From Sphingobacteriales bacterium (GTDB lineage Bacteria; Bacteroidota; Bacteroidia; Chitinophagales; Chitinophagaceae): a DNA stretch of 64,000 bases. The notes under the pieces were generated by a model. The model saw only the letters and a list, made by a program, of their open reading frames with translations, was not told the DNA's origin and did no database searches. Shown here piece after piece: positions 44,064-51,791 of the stretch. A program made the position numbers and the translations under genes. The first letter of the stretch is position 1. Every line of letters begins with the position of its first letter. Where the stretch lies: the NCBI GenBank assembly GCA_016235125.1, contig JACRLZ010000006.1, forward strand, positions 248,001 to 312,000, in the 5' to 3' direction.

Positions 44064-45149
44064 ATGAAGAATACTCCGTTTACACAAAAACATATTGCAC
44101 TCGGCGCTAAAATGGCTGAGTTTGCCGGTTATAATATGCCTATCAGTTATACAGGTATTAATGACGAACATGCCGCTGTAAGAAAAAATGCCGGAGTGTT
44201 TGATGTAAGCCACATGGGAGAATTTATTTTAAAAGGAAAACATGCACTTGACCTGATACAGAGTGTGACAAGCAACGATGCATCCAAACTAAAAGCAGGA
44301 CAGGCCCAATACAGTTGCCTGCCCAATGAAGAGGGCGGAATTGTAGATGATCTGCTGGTGTATTGTATCGAAGAAAACAACGTATACATGCTTGTTGTAA
44401 ACGCCTCAAACATTGAAAAAGACTGGAACTGGATAAAACATCATGATAAGCATCATACAGAGATGCATAATATTTCGGATAAAACATGTTTGCTGGCAAT
44501 ACAAGGCCCTAATGCCACAAAAATCTTACAGCCGCTTACAGATATGGACATCCTGAACCTAAAGTATTACACTTTTGCAAAAGGCAAATTTGCAGGAGTT
44601 GATAATGTGCTGGTAAGCGCCACCGGATATACCGGCGCCGGCGGCGTGGAAATTTATTTTGAGGACAATGCTGCTGCTGCCGATAAAATATGGAATGCGA
44701 TTTTTGATGCAGGCAAAGCCTATGGAATAAAACCAATCGGACTTGGAGCAAGAGATACGTTAAGATTGGAAATGGGGTATTGTTTGTATGGCAATGATAT
44801 TGATGATACAACTTCGCCATTGGAAGCAGGGCTGGGGTGGATCACCAAATTCACAAAAGACTTTACAGCAAAAGATATTTTAGTTAAACAAAAAACGGAA
44901 GGAGTTGAAAGAAAACTGGTGGGTTTTGAAATGATCGAGAAAGGAATACCGAGACACGGATATGAAATAAAAGATTATACAGGCGCTACCGTAGGTCATG
45001 TCACATCCGGAACGCAATCGCCCAGCCTGGGCAAAGCAATCGGGATGGGATATGTACTTACTTCCTGTGCAGCCATTGGTTCGGAGATTTACATAAAGGT
45101 GCGGGATAAATTGCTGCAGGCGAGGGTGGCGAAGATCCCTTTTGCATGA
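44064..45149 (+). CDS. gcvT: Glycine cleavage system T protein (aminomethyltransferase)
   Basis: A 361-residue folate-dependent enzyme that receives the aminomethyl arm from lipoylated GcvH and forms methylene-tetrahydrofolate plus ammonia. Landmarks are [34 protein letters not shown] (about 17-50), [11 protein letters not shown] with the catalytic-site aspartate (about 67-77), [12 protein letters not shown] (about 191-202), [21 protein letters not shown] and [21 protein letters not shown]. The ATG at 44064 fits the promoter spacing; a TTG at 44058 would add two residues. No gcvH or gcvP is adjacent. Confidence 0.96.
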   Translation: MKNTPFTQKHIALGAKMAEFAGYNMPISYTGINDEHAAVRKNAGVFDVSHMGEFILKGKHALDLIQSVTSNDASKLKAGQAQYSCLPNEEGGIVDDLLVYCIEENNVYMLVVNASNIEKDWNWIKHHDKHHTEMHNISDKTCLLAIQGPNATKILQPLTDMDILNLKYYTFAKGKFAGVDNVLVSATGYTGAGGVEIYFEDNAAAADKIWNAIFDAGKAYGIKPIGLGARDTLRLEMGYCLYGNDIDDTTSPLEAGLGWITKFTKDFTAKDILVKQKTEGVERKLVGFEMIEKGIPRHGYEIKDYTGATVGHVTSGTQSPSLGKAIGMGYVLTSCAAIGSEIYIKVRDKLLQARVAKIPFA

Positions 45150-45156
45150 TATTTGA

Positions 45157-45258
45157 GTTCGGAGGCCGGAAGTCTGAGATCAGAAAGAACAGCTTAACTT
45201 TAAAGCACCCTCTGACATCATACTTCAGACCTCAGATATCAGACCTCATACTTCATTC
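45157..45258. repeat. Period-7 word dyad between gcvT and an SRPBCC gene
   Basis: Left words GTTCGGA, GGCCGGA, AGTCTGA, GATCAGA (45157-45184), a 25-base spacer, then seven right words CTCTGAC, ATCATAC, TTCAGAC, CTCAGAT, ATCAGAC, CTCATAC, TTCATTC (45210-45258), all in 7-bp phase. The array ends two bases before the ATG at 45261. Confidence 0.72.
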
Positions 45259-45260
45259 TT

Positions 45261-45737
45261 ATGCCAACAATTCATCTTACAACATTCATTGCAGCCCCGG
45301 TGCAGGTGGTGTTTGATCTTTGCCGTCATATCGGCGTACACAAAGAAGCTATGTGGGTTTATAAAGCTGAGGCAGTAGCCGGAACAAGATTCGGATTGAT
45401 TGAAAAAGATGAAACAGTGACATGGAAAGCAAAACATTTTTTCAAAAAGCGGTTTTTGAGGGTTAAGATTACCGAAATGAAAAAACAGGAAATGTTCACC
45501 GAAGAACAACTGAAGGGCGACTTTAAAATGATGAAGCACGAACATCATTTTAAACCCTGTGATAATGGCACTATAGTGATTGACCTTTTTTACTTTGAAA
45601 CACCTTATGGAATGTTGGGCAAGTGGTTTAACAGTCTTTTTCTGATCAAATACATGAAACGCCTGCTGGAGCAGCGCAATAATACCATCAAAGAATTTGC
45701 AGAAAGTGACAGGTGGAAAAAATTGCTGATAAAATAG
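45261..45737 (+). CDS. SRPBCC-fold ligand-binding protein
   Basis: A 158-residue protein of the START/SRPBCC superfamily. The start HLTTFIAAPVQVVFDLCRHIGVHKEAM matches the usual opening of this fold (an interface strand followed by a PxxxVFD helix), and EHHFKPCDNGTIVIDLFYFETPYGMLGKWFNSLFLIKYMKRLLEQRN is the C-terminal strand and long helix. Such proteins bind hydrophobic ligands; the ligand here is unknown. The ATG follows two bases after a repeat array, so its promoter must lie inside or upstream of the repeat. Confidence 0.8.
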   Translation: MPTIHLTTFIAAPVQVVFDLCRHIGVHKEAMWVYKAEAVAGTRFGLIEKDETVTWKAKHFFKKRFLRVKITEMKKQEMFTEEQLKGDFKMMKHEHHFKPCDNGTIVIDLFYFETPYGMLGKWFNSLFLIKYMKRLLEQRNNTIKEFAESDRWKKLLIK

Positions 45738-45766
45738 CAGCAACCATCGGTTAATTTCTCATCCAT

Positions 45767-45774
45767 TATTTTTG
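45767..45774 (+). promoter_or_regulatory. Bacteroidota -7 box upstream of comB
   Basis: TATTTTTG matches TAnnTTTG and lies 12 nt before the ATG at 45787, which supports that start over an upstream in-frame one at 45772 inside the box. Confidence 0.5.
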
Positions 45775-45786
45775 TTGGCAACTATT

Positions 45787-46512
45787 ATGAGTACCAAACC
45801 CACCCTTCACACTTCTGTTTCTCCGGCCCTTTTGCATTTGTATGATCTTAGCAACAGCGTTGTTGTTATCATTGATGTGTTCCGTGCTACTTCTACCATA
45901 GCCGCAGCATTATATAATGGAGCAAAAGCAGTGATACCGGTTGATTCTGTTCCCAAGGCTATTGAAATAAGTAAGAATATCGGGGGCATTGCTGCTGGAG
46001 AAAGAGACGGACAGATTGCAGAAGGATTGCAGCATGGCAATTCTCCACTTGAATATCACAGGGAATTTATTGAAGGCAAAACACTGGTGCTTACAACAAC
46101 AAACGGCACCCGGCTGCTGCAAATGGCGCTGGATAAAAATGCAGATACCATTATTTCCGGTTCATTTCCCAACCTTTCCGTTGTCTGTGATTTTTTATTG
46201 AAAGAAAAAAAGAATGTGATACTCGGCTGCGCCGGCTGGAAAGACCGGTTTAACCTCGAAGACACATTGTTTGCCGGCGCTGTTATTCACCGGTTGAAAA
46301 ATGAATTCACCATTCATTGTGACAGTTCACTGATGGCTGAAACGATGTATGCCAAACAAAAAAATAATTTGATTGAATTTGCGCCTCAGCTTACTCACTA
46401 TCATCGGCTCGTTGAAAGATTTGGCCTGATTGAGGATATAAAGTTTTGTCTTACCAATGATGTGGCCAATGTGTTGCCGGTGTATAATGATGGAAAATTG
46501 GTTACTAGTTAA
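45787..46512 (+). CDS. comB: 2-phosphosulfolactate phosphatase family protein (ComB)
   Basis: A 241-residue protein of the ComB family, Mg-dependent phosphatases first described in coenzyme M synthesis. Landmarks are VVVIIDVFRATSTIAAALYNGAKAVIPV (about 26-53), AAGERDGQIAEGLQHGNSPLEY (about 70-91), LTTTNGTRLLQMAL and CAGWKDRFNLEDTLFAGAVI. The family is common in Bacteroidota, which do not make coenzyme M, so the physiological substrate here is uncertain. It is followed by REP-like hairpins and a transposase gene. Confidence 0.92.
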   Translation: MSTKPTLHTSVSPALLHLYDLSNSVVVIIDVFRATSTIAAALYNGAKAVIPVDSVPKAIEISKNIGGIAAGERDGQIAEGLQHGNSPLEYHREFIEGKTLVLTTTNGTRLLQMALDKNADTIISGSFPNLSVVCDFLLKEKKNVILGCAGWKDRFNLEDTLFAGAVIHRLKNEFTIHCDSSLMAETMYAKQKNNLIEFAPQLTHYHRLVERFGLIEDIKFCLTNDVANVLPVYNDGKLVTS

Positions 46513-46515
46513 TTT

Positions 46516-46727
46516 GCTTTAGGCTAAAGCCCTTCGGAGTTTTATTGTTCATTTATCCCCGGTCTGAAGACCGGGGCAAGTTATGTGCCCGATAAATTTT
46601 CTGAAATCAAAGAGCTGATTTCCCGGAGCTTTAGCTTCTGATATTCATTGGCTGTGCAATGAGGGTATTAATTGCCCGGAGCTTTAGCTCCGGGTATCTG
46701 AAATTGATTTAAATTGGCTTTAGCCAA
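46516..46727. repeat. Cluster of REP-like hairpins next to the HUH transposase
   Basis: Perfect hairpins: GCTTTAG-G-CTAAAGC (46516-46530), CCCCGGTCT-GA-AGACCGGGG (46557-46576), CCCGGAGCT-TT-AGCTCCGGG (46675-46694) and TTGGCT-TT-AGCCAA (46714-46727). A decayed copy CCCGGAGCTTTAGCTTC starts at 46622. Most share an AGCTTTAGCT or GGCTTTAGCC core and they end ten bases before the transposase ATG. Confidence 0.75.
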
Positions 46728-46736
46728 ATATTTTCT

Positions 46737-47177
46737 ATGCCATACATTAAAGCTTGGTTTCATCTAGTTTGGGCAACAAAAAACCGATATCCATTTCTCA
46801 CCGGGGATGTAAAGAGCAAAGTATTTGACCATATCCGGCAAAATGCAAAGCTTAAAGGAATTTATCTGGATTGTGTGAACGGATATGACGATCATATCCA
46901 TTGCCTCGTTTCACTCTCAACAGATCAAACTATAAGCAAAGTGGTACAACTGATAAAAGGGGAAAGCTCTTTCTGGATCAATAAGGAAAAACTTTGTAAT
47001 GAAAAATTCGAATGGCAGGACGAATATTTTGCCGTTTCAGTAAGTCATTCTCAGGTAAAAAGAGTAAGGGAATATATTTTTAATCAGGAAAGTCATCATC
47101 AGAAACAAACTTTTCAACAGGAGTATGATGAGTTTTTGAGAAACTATCAGTTTGAAGAAATTGCCAAAACCCGATAA
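46737..47177 (+). mobile_element. HUH (Y1) transposase, REP-associated/IS200-like
   Basis: A 146-residue Y1 transposase that cuts and joins single-stranded DNA through a 5'-phosphotyrosine. The HUH motif is H53-I-H55 in YDDHIHCLV, and the catalytic tyrosine is probably Y113 in RVREYIFNQESHHQKQTF. The length and the REYIFNQ..HH pattern match the REP-associated tyrosine transposase group rather than classic IS200 TnpA. REP-like hairpins immediately upstream fit that assignment. No downstream hairpin partner is obvious, so it may be a chromosomal, domesticated copy rather than a complete insertion sequence. Confidence 0.9.
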
Positions 47178-47276
47178 AAAAATCTAACAAGATACTTCAT
47201 TTTTTCTGCACTTACATCAACAAAAGATTATTTTTTATTTCTCTCTTTTTACAAGGAAATCTGAATCCCATTCACA

Positions 47277-47284
47277 TACATTTG
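47277..47284 (+). promoter_or_regulatory. Bacteroidota -7 box upstream of the SNF2 gene
   Basis: TACATTTG matches TAnnTTTG and lies 20 nt before the ATG at 47305. Confidence 0.5.
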
Positions 47285-47304
47285 CCGATTAGCCTTTTCC
47301 CATC

Positions 47305-50300
47305 ATGGGATTGGGGATTTTGAAATTTGGAATTTCCAGTATGGCCTTACCGCACCTTATCAAGTACGTTTACACCCATGGAACCGATGAAGTGATCCGC
47401 AGGGGGAAAAAAATTCATGCTATCGGGTTTGTTGAGCTGGTGGAATATGATGACCTGTTTGGTTCAGCAGTATTCCGGGTGAAAGATGACAGCTACGCTA
47501 CCTTTTACAAAGTCTATATTCAGAAATTCAAAGATGCAGGATCAACCTCTTTGCGTTGCGGATGCCCCTACAATCTTGGTGATATATGCCGGCATGAAGC
47601 AGCCGCTTTATTTCAGTTGCAGGAAATGATCGACAGAGGTCACCTGCAATCTGAACATGTACAGTATGATCAGCGGCATACCGTAGCCAAAATGAAGACC
47701 ATTGATCTGAAATCGCTTCGCCTGCTTTCATCTCCTGATGCATTTACTGAGGCAGAACAATTTTTAAGAGCCAATAAAGCGGCAATTGAATTCGCAGAAA
47801 ATGAAACAGTAAAAGCTACCGTTACATTAGAGGGCAAACCCTACAAAATAATCATCCGGAAAAACGAAGAAAGAAATTTTGATACCAGCTGTGATTATGA
47901 GGATAAGGAACATCCTTTGTGTCTACCCAAGCTCATTGTTTTGCTTCAGCTGCTGCATACACATGGCGCCAATTATTTTGACAGCATCCGTAACTGGGAT
48001 AAGGAAAAAAATAAATTACTGGAGGCCTATGGTTATTCTTTAAAGGACAATCTGAAAGGGAAATTTGAATTTGCTTACAAAGACGGAAAGCCATTTTTGC
48101 GGGTGCTGGATGCAAGTATTAAAAGAGTAGCCCATGTGATGGCTCCGCCAAAGCCGGTTATTATACCGCAAAAAGAAAATGAAAAAATTGAACAGGCGCA
48201 GGTGGTCGAAACAGAAATTGCAAAACCATCCCAGCGGCTTGGTATTGTTTTCAACCTTAATAAAAAAAATTACCCTCAGTTTACGGTAGATGTGGTGCTG
48301 GGTGAGCCGAACGATAAAAACAGTTCCTTTGTTGGTAAAATTGAAAAACCGGATATAAGCCGGTATGTGAATACAGATAATTTACCCGACGGTGATAAAG
48401 AATTACTGACACTGCTTCGCAAACTGCAGGAATCCGAGATCAATAAATACATCAGCCGCAATTCTCCCTTTTCGGGTATCTGGGAAAATATCATTCACCA
48501 GGAAGAAGATGACCTGCCCGATGAAACAAAAGAACTGATGGCGGAATATTTGCTCCCTAAGCTGAAGAAAATTTTTTCGGAAACTGCCGAAAGCTCATTT
48601 GTATTTCTGTTGCCGGAGAAGAAGCCATTCAAAACCAATAATCTTGAACAGCTGCAATTGCAGCCAGAGGAAGCGAAGCCGCATTTTATAGTCCGCACCC
48701 CGATAGCTATCGGGGCACATTATACAATACAATGCAGGGTAAAGGCCGGAGGAATTGAATACGATTTGGGCGACAACGAAAGCAGCAGTCCTCTTTTTTT
48801 CATGTATAATCACCAGGCATGGCTGTGGAAAAACAACGATGTGATTCATCTTATTGATAAATTTTTACCAACCGGTAAAATGACAATACCGGAAGATGAA
48901 TGGGTCAAAACTCTGGCTGAGTTCATTCTTCCATTGGCAAAAGAGCATAAGATCGATTTTGATAAATCATTGGTGCATGAAATAAAAGACGGTAATCCGG
49001 AAATAAATCTTTTTTTGCTGGAGAAGGGAGAATACCTTGTTTTTCAACCGGCTTTTGCTTACAAAGGATATGAGACAAGGCCGAAAGACAGGGATGAAGT
49101 GGTGATACCACAGGGCGATAAAGTGGTAATAGTTCACCGGAACAGGGAAAAAGAAAATGAATTTATTCAAAAATTACAAAACCTTCATTCGAGTTTTGTT
49201 TATAATGAAGATTCAGGTTCATTGGCGCTGAAAGGAGCTGATGTGCTGAAGAACAACTGGTTCTTTCTGTTTGTGGATGCCATGAAGGATATGAAAACAC
49301 CGGTCTTTGGATTTGATGCGTTAAAAAATTTCCGTTTCAATACAGCTAAACCACAAACAAAAATTTTCATCAGCAGTAATACCGATTGGTTTGATGCACG
49401 GGTGGATATAGTTTTTGGCGATCAGCAGGTAACCGTGGCGGAAGTAAAAAGAGCATTGGCGAATAAACAGCAATTTGTTCAGCTGAACGATGGTACACTT
49501 GGTATTTTACCTGAAGAGTGGTTGAAAAAATATTCTCTTTTGTTTCGGGTGGGCGAAGGCAAAACAAATTCATTAAAGCTATCCCGCTATCACCTCAGCG
49601 TGGTAGATGAATTATATGAAATAAGAGACGAGGGAGAACTGGTGCTGCAACTGGAAGAAAAATATCAGAATCTCAAAGAATTTAATAAGATCAAAGAAAT
49701 AGAGCCGCCATATGCGCTGAAAATGATCTTGCGTCCCTACCAGGTAGCGGGCTATCAATGGCTCAATTATCTTACCGATATAAAATGGGGGGGTATCCTG
49801 GCAGATGATATGGGTTTGGGAAAAACCGTTCAGGCATTATCATTCCTTGAATTTTATAAAAAAGAAAAAGGAAATCTGAAAGCATTGGTTGTTTGCCCGA
49901 CAACGCTTATCTACAACTGGGAAAACGAGATAAAAAAATTTACTCCCAAATTGACTTACCGCATTCATCATGGAGCTGCGAGAACAAGGATTAAAGAAGA
50001 GCTGACCGACCATGATATTACCATTACCACTTATGGCACATTGCGCAGCGATATAAAACTGCTGATGAGTGTGGAATTTGATTATGTGATAATGGATGAA
50101 AGCCAGGCTATAAAAAATCCATCCAGCAAAGTAACTAAAGCAGCCTGTTTACTCAATGCAAAGAACCGTCTTTGCATGAGCGGTACGCCATTGCAGAATA
50201 ATACGTTCGACATTTTTGCCCAGATGAACTTTCTGAATCCCGGCATGCTGGGCACTGTTGAATTTTTCCGCCAGGAGTTTGCCATTCCTATTGACAAGTT

Positions 50301-51117
50301 TGGAGAGCAGGATCGTAAAGAGCATCTTAAAAAGATTCTTTATCCGTTTATTTTAAGAAGAACAAAAGAACAGGTGGCAAAAGACCTTCCTGAAAAACAG
50401 GAGATGATACTCTTCTGTGAAATGGAAGAGGAACAACGGAACATTTATGACGCTTACCGCAATGATTTCCGTAACCAGATACTGGGAACCATCGAAGCAC
50501 AGGGGATACAAAAATCACAACTCACCATCCTGCAGGGCTTGATGAAATTGCGGCAGATTTGCGATTCACCTTCCATATTGAATGAGCAGGAAAAGTTCGA
50601 TAATCATTCCATCAAATTAGACGAGTTGGCAAGAGAAATAACCGAGAATATCGGAAATCACAAAGCTTTGGTCTTCTCCCAGTTCCTCGGCATGCTGGCA
50701 TTGATAAAAGCAAAACTGAAAGAGCTGGGAGTGAAGTATGAATACTTTGATGGCAGTACTGCTGCTCCCGACAGAGAAAAAGCCATTCAGAGTTTTCAGA
50801 ACAATGATGAAGTGAGGGTTTTCCTGATTTCACTGAAAGCAGGAGGAGTAGGATTGAATCTTACTGCGGCTGACTATGTATATATTGTTGATCCCTGGTG
50901 GAACCCCGCAGTAGAGCAACAGGCTATTGACCGCACACACCGCATCGGGCAAACCAAAAATATTTTTGCCTACCGCATGATCTGCAGGGACACTATTGAA
51001 GATAAAATACTGCAACTGCAGGAAAAGAAAAGAGCATTGGCCAAAGACATCATTTCCGATGATGCCACGTTTGTGAAGGCGCTGACAAGGGAAGATGTGG
51101 AGTATTTGTTCAGTTAA
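47305..51117 (+). CDS. SWIM zinc-finger SNF2-family DNA helicase/translocase
   Basis: A 1270-residue double-stranded DNA translocase. A SWIM zinc-finger region CGCPYNLGDICRHEAA lies near residues 83-98. A long middle region of unclear fold precedes the SNF2 ATPase from about 800: motif I ILADDMGLGKT (about 830-840), motif II MDESQAIKN (about 929-937; DESQ form common in bacterial members), motif III SGTPLQNN, then helicase C with FSQFLGML, VFLISLKAGGVGLNLTAADYVYIVDPWWNPAVEQQA and DRTHRIGQT. Bacterial SWIM-SNF2 proteins are thought to remodel DNA or RNA-polymerase complexes; the target is unknown. Residues about 465-470 are encoded by an in-frame palindrome. Confidence 0.95.
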   Translation: MGLGILKFGISSMALPHLIKYVYTHGTDEVIRRGKKIHAIGFVELVEYDDLFGSAVFRVKDDSYATFYKVYIQKFKDAGSTSLRCGCPYNLGDICRHEAAALFQLQEMIDRGHLQSEHVQYDQRHTVAKMKTIDLKSLRLLSSPDAFTEAEQFLRANKAAIEFAENETVKATVTLEGKPYKIIIRKNEERNFDTSCDYEDKEHPLCLPKLIVLLQLLHTHGANYFDSIRNWDKEKNKLLEAYGYSLKDNLKGKFEFAYKDGKPFLRVLDASIKRVAHVMAPPKPVIIPQKENEKIEQAQVVETEIAKPSQRLGIVFNLNKKNYPQFTVDVVLGEPNDKNSSFVGKIEKPDISRYVNTDNLPDGDKELLTLLRKLQESEINKYISRNSPFSGIWENIIHQEEDDLPDETKELMAEYLLPKLKKIFSETAESSFVFLLPEKKPFKTNNLEQLQLQPEEAKPHFIVRTPIAIGAHYTIQCRVKAGGIEYDLGDNESSSPLFFMYNHQAWLWKNNDVIHLIDKFLPTGKMTIPEDEWVKTLAEFILPLAKEHKIDFDKSLVHEIKDGNPEINLFLLEKGEYLVFQPAFAYKGYETRPKDRDEVVIPQGDKVVIVHRNREKENEFIQKLQNLHSSFVYNEDSGSLALKGADVLKNNWFFLFVDAMKDMKTPVFGFDALKNFRFNTAKPQTKIFISSNTDWFDARVDIVFGDQQVTVAEVKRALANKQQFVQLNDGTLGILPEEWLKKYSLLFRVGEGKTNSLKLSRYHLSVVDELYEIRDEGELVLQLEEKYQNLKEFNKIKEIEPPYALKMILRPYQVAGYQWLNYLTDIKWGGILADDMGLGKTVQALSFLEFYKKEKGNLKALVVCPTTLIYNWENEIKKFTPKLTYRIHHGAARTRIKEELTDHDITITTYGTLRSDIKLLMSVEFDYVIMDESQAIKNPSSKVTKAACLLNAKNRLCMSGTPLQNNTFDIFAQMNFLNPGMLGTVEFFRQEFAIPIDKFGEQDRKEHLKKILYPFILRRTKEQVAKDLPEKQEMILFCEMEEEQRNIYDAYRNDFRNQILGTIEAQGIQKSQLTILQGLMKLRQICDSPSILNEQEKFDNHSIKLDELAREITENIGNHKALVFSQFLGMLALIKAKLKELGVKYEYFDGSTAAPDREKAIQSFQNNDEVRVFLISLKAGGVGLNLTAADYVYIVDPWWNPAVEQQAIDRTHRIGQTKNIFAYRMICRDTIEDKILQLQEKKRALAKDIISDDATFVKALTREDVEYLFS
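48698..48715. repeat. Perfect palindrome inserted in frame in the SNF2 gene
   Basis: CCCCGATAGCTATCGGGG, an 18-bp perfect palindrome, encodes TPIAIG in the poorly conserved middle region. Its length keeps the frame. Confidence 0.55.
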
Positions 51118-51140
51118 AGGGGATATTAAAATAATATCTT

Positions 51141-51581
51141 ATGTATAAAAAAATCCTACTGTTGTTTTTATTGATCTCCGGCATCGAATTATCTGGTCAA
51201 ACGACCACCAAAGATTCTGCATACCAAAAATATTCCTATGGACTTATTTACCGAATGGGCGGCTCTATCATGAAAGGTAAAGAGAGAATAACCTTTCAGG
51301 AACTTGGAAAAGAATTTTCAATGTCTGAAATTGGCCTTGATCAGTATAAAATTGCCAAAAGAAAATTGACAATCGGGAAAATTTTACTTTTTACATCTTT
51401 TGCCTGCGGACTAATTGCAGGAGCAACCGGTCCCAATAACATGAAACTTGGTTTTGGTTTTTTAGGAGCTCAAATGGTTACGCTGACTATGTCAATGCAA
51501 AGCAGAGGGGCTGGCAACAGATATTTAGATCAAGCCATCCAGATCCGCAATAAAGACTACCTGTTTCCCGACAGCCATTAG
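51141..51581 (+). CDS. Hypothetical exported or membrane protein
   Basis: A 146-residue protein with a signal-like N-terminus (ILLLFLLISGIELSGQ, cleavage about 20) and one internal hydrophobic segment (about 78-115, GKILLFTSFACGLIAGATG and FGFLGAQMVTLTM). No family recognised. It is 23 bp after the SNF2 gene and may share its transcript. Confidence 0.6.
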   Translation: MYKKILLLFLLISGIELSGQTTTKDSAYQKYSYGLIYRMGGSIMKGKERITFQELGKEFSMSEIGLDQYKIAKRKLTIGKILLFTSFACGLIAGATGPNNMKLGFGFLGAQMVTLTMSMQSRGAGNRYLDQAIQIRNKDYLFPDSH

Positions 51582-51791
51582 CCGTTTATCGGCGTTAGTA
51601 GCCTGCCCGACCCGTTTGTTCCGAAAATTAACAGCTTTCCGAAGGTTGTTTCTGACTCTTACGTCTATTTTCGTACACTTATTTAACTGATTACTTTGTA
51701 CTACGGAGCCCGATGTGCAGAATAATCAAAACCAGCATTTTAAATACGACACGAAAGGCTTATTTATTACCTAATTTAATTGCGAAGTAGT

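Noticed and set aside
45157..45258. Possible CRISPR or microsatellite
   Set aside because: Words are 7 bp, degenerate and change orientation at a central spacer, unlike CRISPR repeats (about 25-40 bp) or a simple satellite.
46516..46727. Possible short CRISPR-like array
   Set aside because: The hairpins have different stems, irregular spacing and no constant repeat; they fit REP elements next to an HUH transposase.
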